Positions 17,998 to 26,109 of a stretch of 64,000 bases of DNA are shown one piece after another. Both the position numbers and the translations under genes were made by a program. Every line of letters starts with the position of its first letter. Positions within the stretch are counted from its first letter, which is position 1. Source of the stretch: Streptomyces sp. NBC_01260 (lineage in GTDB: Bacteria > Actinomycetota > Actinomycetes > Streptomycetales > Streptomycetaceae). Location: NCBI RefSeq assembly GCF_036226405.1, contig NZ_CP108464.1:3162001-3226000 (forward strand). The letters are read 5' to 3'. Under the pieces are notes generated by a model. The model ran no database searches and was not told the origin of the DNA. It saw only the letters and a program-made list of their open reading frames with translations.

Positions 17998-19269
17998 TCA
18001 TCGGCCGGCCCGGTCCAGCAGCATCGCCCGCTCCCGTTCGTTCCGGGTCAGCTCCGCCGCTCGTACGAACTCGGCGCGCGCCTCGTCCGTACGCCCCATC
18101 CTCACCAGCAGATCCCCGCGGACGCTCGGCAGCAAGTGGTAGCCCTTGAGCGCGGGGTCCGCGGCCAGGGCATCGACCAGGACCAGACCGGCCGCCGGGC
18201 CCTCGGCCATGGAGACGGCGACGGCACGGTTGAGCTCGACGACCGGCGACGGGGTCAGGGCGGCGAGGCGGTCGTAGAGCGCCGTGATGGCGGCCCAGTC
18301 GGTGTCCTCGTACCGCGCCGCCCGTGCGTGGCAGGCGACGATCGCGGCCTGCAGGGCGTACGGGCCCAGCGCCTGCCCCGCCGTCCCGCTCGCCGCCCCG
18401 CTCGCCGTTTCACTCGCCCGGAGCAGGGCCGCGAAGCCGCGGCGGATCAGCAGCCGGTCCCAGCGGGCCCGGTTCTGGTCCGCGAGCAGCACCGGCGCGC
18501 CGTCCGGTCCGGTCCTGGCGGCGGTGCGCGAGGCCTGGAGCTCCAGCAGCGCGGCCAGTCCGTGCGCCTCGGGCTCCTGCGGCATCAGGCCGGTCAGCAC
18601 CCGGGCCAGCCGCAGGGCGTCCTCGCAGAGCGCCGGGCGCAGCCAGTCGTCCCCGGCGGTCGCGGCGTAGCCCTCGTTGAAGACGAGGTAGATCACTTCG
18701 AGCACGGAGCCGAGCCGGGCGGCGCGCTCGGGTCCGTACGGCACCTCGAAGGGGACGCCGGCCCGGCCGAGCGTCCGTTTGGCCCGGACGATCCGCTGGG
18801 CGACGGTCGGCTCGGAGGTGAGGAAGGCGCGGGCGATCTCCTCGGTGGTGAGGCCGCCCAGCAGCCGCAGGGTGAGGGCGATCCGGGCCTCGGTGGAGAG
18901 CACCGGATGACAGGAGGTGAAGATCAGCCGCAGCAGGTCGTCATTGATGTCGTCCGGATCGGCCGGTCCCGGCTCCGGGGCGTGGCCCGCCCCGTCCAGG
19001 TCGCGGCCCATCGCGGACAGCTTGCGGGCGTACGTCTCGCGGCGGCGTACGAGGTCGATGGCGCGGTGCTTGGCGGTGGCCATGAGCCAGGCTCCCGGAT
19101 TGTCCGGGACACCCGACTCCGGCCACTGCTCCAGCGCGGCGACCAGGGCGTCCTGCGCGAGCTCCTCGGCGATGCCCACGTCCCGCACGATCCGGGCGAC
19201 ACCGGCGATGATCCGCGCGGACTCGATCCTGAACACCGTCTCAACCGCGCTCGCTGCCGTCACGGCCAC
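17998..19269 (-). CDS. ECF42-type RNA polymerase sigma factor
   Basis: A 423-residue extracytoplasmic-function sigma factor of the large ECF42 group. Sigma region 2 (about 10-80, GIAEELAQDALVAALEQWP and GAWLMATAKHRAIDL) and region 4 (about 115-180, including LRLLGGLTTEEIARAFLTSEPTVAQR) are followed by a long C-terminal extension (about 185-423) with helical, TPR-like repeats that takes the place of an anti-sigma factor in this group. The partner of ECF42 factors, a DGPF protein, lies directly upstream behind a promoter of the expected ECF42 type. The start is a GTG with a weak ribosome site. Confidence 0.9.
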   Translation of the reverse strand: MAVTAASAVETVFRIESARIIAGVARIVRDVGIAEELAQDALVAALEQWPESGVPDNPGAWLMATAKHRAIDLVRRRETYARKLSAMGRDLDGAGHAPEPGPADPDDINDDLLRLIFTSCHPVLSTEARIALTLRLLGGLTTEEIARAFLTSEPTVAQRIVRAKRTLGRAGVPFEVPYGPERAARLGSVLEVIYLVFNEGYAATAGDDWLRPALCEDALRLARVLTGLMPQEPEAHGLAALLELQASRTAARTGPDGAPVLLADQNRARWDRLLIRRGFAALLRASETASGAASGTAGQALGPYALQAAIVACHARAARYEDTDWAAITALYDRLAALTPSPVVELNRAVAVSMAEGPAAGLVLVDALAADPALKGYHLLPSVRGDLLVRMGRTDEARAEFVRAAELTRNERERAMLLDRAGR

Positions 19270-19331
19270 CCATCAGAGCAGCCGCACCGGGCCCCGGCAA
19301 GCGCGCCGGGCCGGTGTGCGAGTGCTGCTGC

Positions 19332-19688
19332 TCAGCCTTCGTCGATGGCGCGGACCTCGGAGGTGACGCTCCAGCTCTCCGGGTGAATCCGCAGGAACCG
19401 CCTGGTCCACTCCAGCGCCTCCTCCTTGTCCTTGCACTGGAGGATGGCGTATCCGCCGACGACCTCCTTGGTCTCGGTGAAGGGGCCGTCGGTGTAACTG
19501 AGCCTGCCCCCGGACCAGTGGACGCGGGTGGCCTGGGAGGTCGGCGCGAGACCGGCCGTCTCCAGCATCACCCCGGCATTGGTGATCTCCTCGAACAGGG
19601 CGCCCATCCGCTTCTCCAGGCCGGGGTCGGGCTCGAATCCGGCGGCGGCCTGCTCGTCGATGCGGATGAGTGACATGAAGCGCGGCAT
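19332..19688 (-). CDS. DGPF-domain (YCII-related) protein, ECF42 partner
   Basis: A 118-residue protein of the YCII-related family with the name-giving motif DGPFTE at residues 67-72. These small proteins are the conserved neighbours and targets of ECF42 sigma factors; their biochemical role is not established. The ATG follows GAGGAG. It lies 62 bases upstream of the sigma factor gene, and its own promoter overlaps the end of the MFS remnant. Confidence 0.9.
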   Translation of the reverse strand: MPRFMSLIRIDEQAAAGFEPDPGLEKRMGALFEEITNAGVMLETAGLAPTSQATRVHWSGGRLSYTDGPFTETKEVVGGYAILQCKDKEEALEWTRRFLRIHPESWSVTSEVRAIDEG

Positions 19689-19729
19689 GGTGACTCCTCG
19701 GTCGGGAGGACGGGGGCTTTCCCCGGCTC

Positions 19730-20506
19730 TCACCCCTGCGTCGAACGGGCCACGGCCGGATCGACACCTCCCGCGGAATTCTTCTGAGAATTCTCCGGAC
19801 CGGCCACCGGAACGGTTCCCGGTCCGGTTCCCCGGTCGCCCGGGAGCAGCACCAGCGCCGCCAGGGCCGCCAGCGCGAGCAGTCCGGCGGCGACCCAGAA
19901 GGCCGCCGCATAGCCCCGGACCAGTTCGTCCCGGCCCGCCGCTCCCCCGGTGACCTGCGCGGCGACCGTCACCAGGACCGCGAGTCCGAGCGAGCCGCCC
20001 ACCTGCCGGGAGCTGTTCAGCGGACCCGAGGCCATGCCGGTCTCCCCGGGCACGACATCGGTGGCGGCCGCGGTGCCGAGCGGTACGAAGCACATGCCGA
20101 TGCCGACGGAGGCGACCAGGGACGGACCGAGGATCGAGGTGAGGAAGGTGCCGTCCGCCCGCGCGGTGGCCGCGAAGCCCGCGATGCCGAGCGCGGCGAG
20201 GGCGCCGCCGGTCGCCAGCAGCCGCCGGGTGCCGAGCCTGGCGACCGTACGGGTGGCGATCACCGAACCGGCGACGACGCCCACACAGAACGGCAGGAAG
20301 GCGGCTCCGGCCGCGGTCGGTCCGTAGCCGAACACCTGCTGGAGGCAGAGCGAGACGAAGTAGAACGCGGCGAACTGCCCCGAGCCGAGCAGCAGGCAGA
20401 ACAGGTTCGCCGTCAGGACCGGCCGCCCCCGCAGCAGGCCGGGCCGCAGCAGCGGCGACGCGGTCCGCAGCTCGACGGCCACGAAGGCGGGGCGACGATC
20501 ATCACC
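19730..20506 (-). pseudogene. Truncated DHA2-type MFS exporter
   Basis: The reading frame encodes the C-terminal half of a 14-helix drug/proton antiporter (EmrB/QacA type), starting in the middle at FVAVELRTASPLLRPGLLR. Its hydrophobic segments are clear (for example TANLFCLLLGSGQFAAFYFV and the MCFVPLGTAAATDVVPGETG loop), and GPLNSSRQVGGSLG is the usual late motif. The whole N-terminal half, including the first-loop GR motifs, is missing. Upstream of the break lies the stop of an unrelated small gene at 20502. It is therefore most likely a deletion remnant, although an internal start could still give a half-protein. Confidence 0.72.
19740..19766 (-). promoter_or_regulatory. ECF42-type promoter of the DGPF gene
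   Basis: On the minus strand TGTCGA (19766-19761) and CGAC (19743-19740) are separated by 17 bases. This matches the motif reported for ECF42 promoters (TGTCGA at -35, CGA/TC at -10). The leader to the DGPF ATG would be about 45 bases. The site lies inside the 3' end of the MFS remnant. Confidence 0.75.
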
Positions 20507-20780
20507 GGCCTGCTGACCCGAGGGACTCGAAGCGCCAGCGGTGCACCGGCCGGGTGACGATCCCCGCGTCCGGTTCGGGCAGCTCCGGCAGCTCGTCGCC
20601 GTACGCGCCCTCCCACCAGGTGACGACCAGGACCCGGTCCTGCGGGGCGCGCAGCAGCTCGCTGCGCAGCGGCGGCCGCGCCAGCTCGCCCGCACGGGCG
20701 CGCGCCCACTCCAGCAGTTCCGCGCCCCGGCCCTCGGTGGCGCGGGCCTCCCACATCAATGCGATGGTCCCGGCGCTCAC
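20502..20780 (-). CDS. Small ABM-like protein coupled to tsaD
   Basis: A 92-residue protein with an [21 protein letters not shown] opening in which residues 6 onward read like a ferredoxin-fold antibiotic-biosynthesis-monooxygenase-type domain, then [10 protein letters not shown] and the C-terminal [12 protein letters not shown]. Function is unknown. The GTG overlaps the tsaD stop (GTGA), so it should be translationally coupled to tsaD. Directly after its stop begins the broken MFS gene. Confidence 0.7.
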   Translation of the reverse strand: MSAGTIALMWEARATEGRGAELLEWARARAGELARPPLRSELLRAPQDRVLVVTWWEGAYGDELPELPEPDAGIVTRPVHRWRFESLGSAGR

Positions 20781-21886
20781 GAGTAGAGGTTGTCCTTGCT
20801 GATCTCGTGCACGTGGTCGTGCGTGTGGGCATGGGCATGGGCGCTGCCCGGTACGTGCGTCTCGGTGACCGGCAGCGAGGAGTCGGCCGACAGCTCCAGG
20901 TCCGAGGCCGGCCGGTTGCGGGCCACCATCTCCGCGCCCAGCGCCGCGACCATCGCCCCGTTGTCGGTGCACAGCCCCGGCCGCGGCACCCGCAGCCGGA
21001 TGCCGGCCCGCTCGCAGCGCTCCTGGGCGAGTGCCCGCAGCCGCGAGTTGGCCGCGACTCCGCCGCCGATCATCAGGTGGTCGACGCCCTCGTCCTTGCA
21101 GGCGCGGACGGCCTTGCGGGTGAGCACGTCCACCACGGCCTCCTGGAAGGACGCCGCCACGTCCCGTACCGGCACCTCCTCGCCCGCCGCGCGCTTCGCC
21201 TCGATCCAGCGGGCGACGGAGGTCTTCAGGCCGGAGAAGGAGAAGTCGTACGCGGGGTCGCGCGAGCCGCTCAGACCGCGCGGGAACGCGATGGCCTCCG
21301 GGTCGCCCTCCTTCGCGAGGCGGTCGATGACCGGGCCGCCGGGGAAGCCGAGGTGCAGCACCCGGGCGATCTTGTCGAAGGCCTCGCCCGCCGCGTCGTC
21401 GATGGTCGCGCCCAGCGGCCGTACGTCGTTGGTGATGTCCGGCGCCAGCAGCAGCGAGGAGTGCCCGCCGCTGACGAGCAGCGCCATGGTCGGCTCGGGC
21501 AGCGGGCCGTGCTCCAGCTGGTCGACGCAGATGTGCGAGGCCAGGTGGTTCACCCCGTAGAGCGGCTTGTTCAGCGCGTACGCGTACGCCTTCGCCGCCG
21601 AGACGCCGACGAGCAGGGCGCCCGCGAGTCCCGGACCGGCGGTGACGGAGATGCCGTCGAGGTCGCGGCCGCTGACCCCGGCCTCCTTCAGCGCGCGCTC
21701 GATGGTCGGGACCATCGCCTCCAGATGCGCGCGGGAGGCGATCTCCGGGACGACGCCGCCGAAGCGCGCGTGCGTGTCGACACTGGACGCGACGGCGTCG
21801 GCGAGCAGCGTCGTCCCGCGGACGATGCCGACGCCGGTCTCGTCGCAGGAGGTCTCGATGCCGAGTACGAGCGGTTCGTCAGCCAT
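20777..21886 (-). CDS. tsaD: tRNA t6A37 threonylcarbamoyltransferase TsaD
   Basis: A 369-residue ASKHA-fold enzyme that transfers threonylcarbamoyl to A37 of ANN-decoding tRNAs, working with TsaB and TsaE. Visible motifs are [12 protein letters not shown] (about 9-20), the metal-binding NHLASH histidines (about 118-123), [12 protein letters not shown] (about 146-157) and [11 protein letters not shown] (about 279-289). The C-terminus carries an added histidine-rich tail ([13 protein letters not shown]) unlike the standard family end. It overlaps rimI by one base upstream, and tsaB precedes rimI. Confidence 0.96.
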   Translation of the reverse strand: MADEPLVLGIETSCDETGVGIVRGTTLLADAVASSVDTHARFGGVVPEIASRAHLEAMVPTIERALKEAGVSGRDLDGISVTAGPGLAGALLVGVSAAKAYAYALNKPLYGVNHLASHICVDQLEHGPLPEPTMALLVSGGHSSLLLAPDITNDVRPLGATIDDAAGEAFDKIARVLHLGFPGGPVIDRLAKEGDPEAIAFPRGLSGSRDPAYDFSFSGLKTSVARWIEAKRAAGEEVPVRDVAASFQEAVVDVLTRKAVRACKDEGVDHLMIGGGVAANSRLRALAQERCERAGIRLRVPRPGLCTDNGAMVAALGAEMVARNRPASDLELSADSSLPVTETHVPGSAHAHAHTHDHVHEISKDNLYS

Positions 21887-22404
21887 CAGTCAGTCTCTGT
21901 CTCTTGTACGGGTGCCTGTACGTCTTCTTCGTGTACGTGCAGGCGCATGACGAGCGCGTCGATGTTGCCCGGCTGGTAGTAGCCGCGGCGGAAGCCGATC
22001 GGTTCGAAGCCGAAGCGCTCGTACAGCTTCTGCGCCCGGGTGTTGTCGACCCGGACCTCCAGGAGCACCTCGGCGCACTCGAAGGCCGTGGCGTGCTTCA
22101 GCAGATCGGTCAGCAGCTCGGAGCCGAGGCCGCCGCCCCAGTGGCCGCGGGAGACGGCGATCGTCTGGACGTCGGCGAGGTCACCGGCCGCTGCCAGTCC
22201 CGCGTACCCGACGATCCGGCCGGTGACCGGGTCCTCGGCGACCACATAGCGGCGGGTGGCCTGCGGGCCGCGGGCGTGCGCCAGCTCGGACCAGAACATG
22301 CCGGGTGACCAGGCGTCGTCCGGGAACAGCTCATGTTCGAGGTCGAGCACCGGGTCGATGTCCCACCAGCGCATCTCGCGCAGTACAGCGGTCGCGGTGG
22401 TCAC
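21886..22404 (-). CDS. rimI: Ribosomal S18 alanine N-acetyltransferase RimI
   Basis: A 172-residue GNAT acetyltransferase that acetylates the N-terminal alanine of ribosomal protein S18. It has the acetyl-CoA loop [13 protein letters not shown] (about 95-107) and the C-terminal [19 protein letters not shown] segment typical of RimI. It sits between tsaB and tsaD with overlaps of 4 and 1 bases, the usual gene order in actinobacteria, indicating tightly coupled translation. Confidence 0.92.
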   Translation of the reverse strand: MTTATAVLREMRWWDIDPVLDLEHELFPDDAWSPGMFWSELAHARGPQATRRYVVAEDPVTGRIVGYAGLAAAGDLADVQTIAVSRGHWGGGLGSELLTDLLKHATAFECAEVLLEVRVDNTRAQKLYERFGFEPIGFRRGYYQPGNIDALVMRLHVHEEDVQAPVQETETD

Positions 22405-23063
22405 TTCGGCGTGACCACCTTGTAGTTCTTCGGGACCTGCGCGTCGGGCCTGCGGAGGTAGAGCGGCTGCGGCGGCAGCATGTCCGCGCCCGAGGCGAGG
22501 CGTTCGGCGGCGAGGGCGGCCAGGGCGCCGGCCGCGACGTGCTCGGGGCCGCGCGCGTCCGGGAACGCGTCGGGGTAGAGCACCGCGCCCGCGCCGACCA
22601 CGGGGACCCCGGCGAGCTGCGCGGCGATGTCGGCGGGCCGGTCGACCGCGGGTTCACCGGTCCGGGTGCGGGGGTCCTCGTACCGCGCCCAGTAGACCTC
22701 CTTGCGGCGGGCGTCCGTCGCGACGGCGAAGGGTCCCTCGATGCCGGCCTGTCCGGCGGCGTACGCGAGACCGTCCAGGGTGCACACTCCGTGCACGGGC
22801 ACGGACAGCACCGACCCGAACGTCGCGGCCGTCACCAGGCCGACCCGCAGTCCGGTGTACGGGCCGGGGCCGACGCCGACGACCACGTCCGTCACGGCGT
22901 CGAGTTTCACCCCGGCAGCGGCGAGGACCCGGTCGACGGCGGGCAGCAGCAGCTCCCCGTGCCTCCGGGCGTCGACCTGACCGGACTCGGTGACGACACG
23001 GGTCCCGTCGTGCAGGGCGACGGTGACGGCGGGGGTGGCGGTATCCATAGCGAGCAAGAGCAC
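22401..23063 (-). CDS. tsaB: t6A synthesis dimerisation protein TsaB
   Basis: A 220-residue ASKHA-fold partner of TsaD in threonylcarbamoyladenosine synthesis. It begins LLLAMDTATPAVTVALHDG, contains VVVGVGPGPYTGLRVGL (about 60-76) and AYAAGQAG; the C-terminus is shorter and divergent, as usual for TsaB. The start is a GTG; an ATG five codons later (MDTATPA) is also possible. It leads the tsaB-rimI-tsaD-ABM operon. Confidence 0.92.
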   Translation of the reverse strand: MLLLAMDTATPAVTVALHDGTRVVTESGQVDARRHGELLLPAVDRVLAAAGVKLDAVTDVVVGVGPGPYTGLRVGLVTAATFGSVLSVPVHGVCTLDGLAYAAGQAGIEGPFAVATDARRKEVYWARYEDPRTRTGEPAVDRPADIAAQLAGVPVVGAGAVLYPDAFPDARGPEHVAAGALAALAAERLASGADMLPPQPLYLRRPDAQVPKNYKVVTPK

Positions 23064-23208
23064 GCAAACAGCCTACGGCTCCGGCGCGGGGCAACCGCGC
23101 CCCGTACGGCGTCCCGGCAGCGGAGGTCACGACTGCTACCGTCACCGGACATACGCGGAATACGTGTAAACGCCTGTACGACTACCAACGGCGAAAGAGG
23201 CGCGCGCG

Positions 23209-23769
23209 GTGGCAAGGGTCAGCTCGGGAATCGTGGCCGCGCTCACCGCGGCGGCTGTCGTCGCGGTCGGGTTCCTGGCCTACCAGGCATCGGCGAACGC
23301 CCCCGCCACCCTCGCCCCCCAGCCGGAGGCGTCCAGCAGTTCGCCGGCCGCGGCGGGCCACCCCGAGCCGAAGGGCGGGAAGGACCCGCTCACGGTTCCG
23401 GCCTCCTCGGGCGCGGGGATGCGGGTGGTGTACGCGCTGGGCGGGCGGCGGGTGTGGCTGGTCGACGCGAGGAACAGGCCGACGCGGACCTTCAGGGTCA
23501 CGCCGAGTGCGGTGAGCGCGCTTCCGGGTACCTACGAGGTCACCTCACGCTCCGGCACCGTCACCGGCTCCGACGGGGTGCCGATCGAGCACGTGGTGCG
23601 GTTCGCGACGACCGACGACGTGTCCATCGGCTTCAGCGCCGCGCAGGACGGCTCGACGGAGAGCCCGGGCCGGACGCTGAAGGCGGGCGGCGTACGGATG
23701 TCCCGTGCGGACGGCAACGCGGTGTGGACGTTCGCCACGGTCGGCACGAAGGTCGTCGTGGTCCGCTAG
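23209..23769 (+). CDS. Exported or membrane-anchored protein of unknown function
   Basis: A 186-residue protein with an N-terminal hydrophobic helix (about 7-27), a serine/alanine/proline linker (about 30-65), and a beta-rich domain (about 70-186, MRVVYALGGRRVWLVDARNRPTR without the last residues repeated). The domain recalls the first part of L,D-transpeptidase-like folds, but the catalytic SHGC motif is absent, so it is not an active transpeptidase. The GTG start follows GAAAGAGG. Confidence 0.7.
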   Translation: MARVSSGIVAALTAAAVVAVGFLAYQASANAPATLAPQPEASSSSPAAAGHPEPKGGKDPLTVPASSGAGMRVVYALGGRRVWLVDARNRPTRTFRVTPSAVSALPGTYEVTSRSGTVTGSDGVPIEHVVRFATTDDVSIGFSAAQDGSTESPGRTLKAGGVRMSRADGNAVWTFATVGTKVVVVR

Positions 23770-23846
23770 GTCCGTCTGCTGGACCGTCCATGGTCCATGC
23801 GCTCCCGGGCGCGTAACGAGGCCGCTCCCGACGCTTGCGGGCTTCC

Positions 23847-24020
23847 TCAGGCGTGCTCGGAGTCCGGGACCGCGTCCTCCCGCGGCGCGGGTTCCGCGGG
23901 CGTCCGCGGACGCACTCCGCACGGCGGGGTGGACACCGCGTCGGCCGCCGCCCCCGCGGCCAGCAGATCCTGCATCGATACCGCCCGCGGCGGCTGCACT
24001 TCACGCTCGGATGTAGGCAT
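23847..24020 (-). CDS. 57-residue ORF under an iron-box-like operator
   Basis: A small gene encoding MPTSEREVQPPRAVSMQDLL and a proline/alanine-rich tail with a single cysteine (Cys-34). No domain is recognised. It is supported by a full AGGAGG ribosome site 6 bases before the ATG, codon use like the neighbours, and an upstream promoter whose -10 lies inside a DtxR-type operator. It may be a regulatory peptide or precursor made when iron is scarce; that role is inference. Confidence 0.65.
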   Translation of the reverse strand: MPTSEREVQPPRAVSMQDLLAAGAAADAVSTPPCGVRPRTPAEPAPREDAVPDSEHA

Positions 24021-24051
24021 GGACGCCTCCTGGGGCTCCGGTGGAAGGCAC

Positions 24052-24090
24052 GGTTAGGCAGACCTAACCTGCTCTCGCCCTCCATGTCAC
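24052..24090 (-). promoter_or_regulatory. Iron-box-like operator with promoter
   Basis: GGTTAGG (24052-24058) and CCTAACC (24063-24069) form a perfect 7-bp dyad around 4 bases. Aligned with the DtxR/DmdR consensus it agrees at 13 of 19 positions. On the minus strand GTGACA (24090-24085), an 18-base spacer and TAGGTC (24066-24061) form a promoter whose -10 lies in the dyad, 30-50 bases before the 57-residue ORF. Iron-loaded DmdR would be expected to repress it. Confidence 0.6.
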
Positions 24091-24170
24091 CACGCCCGCC
24101 CCGCCCCGCGCAACAATGTGCCGACACCATGTCGGAAAGTGGGCCGCGGCTCACGGCCTCGGGGAGTTCC

Positions 24171-24749
24171 TCAGGCCTCACCGGGCCCGTCGTCCCCGTC
24201 CACCACCCACGGGGTCCACGGCGCGAGCCCCAGTTCCGCCCAGCGTGCGCCCACGCCCACCAGCGTCACCGCGCGCCGTTCGTCGTCCGTGTCACCGACC
24301 GCGCGGTCGATCAGCACCTGGAGCCGGTCCTCCGAGAGCTCCTCGACCTTGCCGTCGCCCCACTCGACGACCACCACCGAGTCCGGCAGCGACACATCGA
24401 GGTCCAGGTCCTCCATCTCGTCGAGCCCACCGCCCAGGCGGTAGGCGTCGACATGGACCAGCGCCGGGCCGTCGCCGAGCGCCGGGTGGACGCGGGCGAT
24501 CACGAACGTGGGGGACGTGACGGCGCCGCGCACCCCCAGGCCCTCGCCGAGGCCGCGGGTCAGGGTCGTCTTGCCGGCGCCGAGCTCGCCGGTGAGCATC
24601 ACGAGGTCGCCGGGGCGCAGCACACCGGCGATCCGGCGGCCCAGGGCCCGCATCTGTTCGGGGGACTCGACGGCCAGGTTCACGGTGACGGTGCCCGGCG
24701 CGGTGCCTTCGGCGACCTCAGCCGCCGGGCTGTTGTGCGGTGCTTCCAT
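24171..24749 (-). CDS. tsaE: t6A synthesis ATPase TsaE
   Basis: A 192-residue P-loop ATPase that activates the TsaB-TsaD complex in tRNA threonylcarbamoyladenosine formation. The Walker A motif GELGAGKTTLTRGL lies near residues 54-67, followed by VTSPTFVI and HVDAYRLGG. The ATG at MEAPHNS was preferred to a TTG three codons earlier. It overlaps the end of the upstream hydrolase gene by about 32 bases, so the two are co-transcribed. Confidence 0.94.
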   Translation of the reverse strand: MEAPHNSPAAEVAEGTAPGTVTVNLAVESPEQMRALGRRIAGVLRPGDLVMLTGELGAGKTTLTRGLGEGLGVRGAVTSPTFVIARVHPALGDGPALVHVDAYRLGGGLDEMEDLDLDVSLPDSVVVVEWGDGKVEELSEDRLQVLIDRAVGDTDDERRAVTLVGVGARWAELGLAPWTPWVVDGDDGPGEA

Positions 24750-25968
24750 GCCCGCCAACGTTAGAGGATTCCGTTACGGCTCCCGCCCTCACCAGCAGGT
24801 CGGCCAGCCGGTCCGTCACCGTCTCCGGGTGCTCCAGCATCACCAGGTGCCCGGCGTCCGGCACGATGACCAGCTCCGCGTCGGGCAGCTCGTCCGCGAT
24901 CGCCTCGCTGTGCGAGCTGGGTGTCACCAGGTCCTTGTCGCCCGCCAGGATCAGCACCGGGACCTCGTGGAACTGGGGCAGCGCGGCGCTCTTGTCGTAC
25001 TCGGTGAAGGCCGGGTAGAACTCCGCGACCACATCGATCGGTGTGGACTCGATGAGCCGCTCGGCGAACCGCTCGACCGCCGGGTCCACGTCCCGCGAAC
25101 CGAACGAGTACCGCTTGATCAGCCCCGCGAACAGATCCGCGGTCGCCCGCCTCCCGCGCTCCACCAGCTCCGGCTGCGAGCCGAGCGCCTTCAGCACCCC
25201 GGGCAGCACCCGCCGTACCGCGTTCACGCCCGCCACCGGCAGCCCGAAGCTGACCTCGCCGAGCTTCCCGCTCGATGTCCCGATGAAGGCGACGGCGACG
25301 ACCCGGTCGCGGAACAGGGCCGGGTACTGGTCGGCGAGCGCCATGATCGTCATGCCGCCCATGGAGTGCCCGACCAGCACCAGTGGGCCCTCGGGCGCGG
25401 CCGCGTCGATCACGGCCTTCAGGTCGCGGCCGAGCTGGTCGATGCCGACGTGGACGCCCTGCGCCTGCGCCCGGCCGCGCTCCGAGCGGCCGTGGCTGCG
25501 CTGGTCCCAGTGGACCGTGCGCACGAGGCCGCGCAGGGCCGCGCGCTGGAAGTGCCAGGAGTCCTGGCTGAGGCAGTAGCCGTGGCTGAAGACGACCGTG
25601 ACGGGGGCGGGGGCCTTGCGCCCGAAGAGCCGGCGGCTGCGCGGACCGGCCGCGGCGCCGGGGGGCGTACCGCCCGTGCCGGTGCCGCCGCCGGGTTCGA
25701 TCTCGTCGGTCTCGTAGTACAGCTCGGTGCCGTCGTCGGCCGCGGCCCGGCCCGGCAGCCCGCGCAGCGAGCCGTAGGGTCCGGTGGCGTCCAGCGCCAG
25801 CCGGGCCCGCCTCCGCATCCCGCGGCCGACCGTCAGCCGCTCGACCGCGACACCGGCCGCCGCGCCCGCCGCGATCACACCTATGGCGGCCCCGGCGATC
25901 CCCGCCCGGCGCCAGCCGACCGTCGAAGCGGCCGTCGCCATCGCGTCCCCCGCGCTGATCTCGCTCAC
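24718..25968 (-). CDS. Alpha/beta hydrolase with N-terminal membrane helix
   Basis: A 416-residue alpha/beta-hydrolase. A hydrophobic helix near residues 23-42 probably anchors it in the membrane. The oxyanion-side FSHGYCLSQDSWHFQ is followed by the nucleophile elbow GHSMGGM (serine near residue 204), and the late acid/histidine blocks are LILAGDKDLVTP and VPDAGHLVMLEHP. The substrate is unknown. It lies between alr and tsaE, the usual place for this gene in Streptomyces. Confidence 0.86.
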   Translation of the reverse strand: MSEISAGDAMATAASTVGWRRAGIAGAAIGVIAAGAAAGVAVERLTVGRGMRRRARLALDATGPYGSLRGLPGRAAADDGTELYYETDEIEPGGGTGTGGTPPGAAAGPRSRRLFGRKAPAPVTVVFSHGYCLSQDSWHFQRAALRGLVRTVHWDQRSHGRSERGRAQAQGVHVGIDQLGRDLKAVIDAAAPEGPLVLVGHSMGGMTIMALADQYPALFRDRVVAVAFIGTSSGKLGEVSFGLPVAGVNAVRRVLPGVLKALGSQPELVERGRRATADLFAGLIKRYSFGSRDVDPAVERFAERLIESTPIDVVAEFYPAFTEYDKSAALPQFHEVPVLILAGDKDLVTPSSHSEAIADELPDAELVIVPDAGHLVMLEHPETVTDRLADLLVRAGAVTESSNVGGHGSTAQQPGG

Positions 25969-26000
25969 CGTGCCGCGCTCCTCGTGGGTCGTGTCCGTCA

Positions 26001-26064
26001 GGTCAGGGCCGGTCCGGTCGGAGCCGGTGCGGTCCGGTCCGGAACTGCCCGGTCCGGTCCGGTC
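26001..26064. repeat. GGTCCGGT simple repeat before the hydrolase gene
   Basis: The 141-base gap between alr and the hydrolase gene contains seven or eight imperfect copies of GGTCC/GGTCCGGT. It is simple-sequence DNA near the hydrolase promoter with no evident function. Confidence 0.5.
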
Positions 26065-26109
26065 TTCCGATCATGCTCAGATCGTGCCCGGTCAGAAACG
26101 CTTCCTCGG

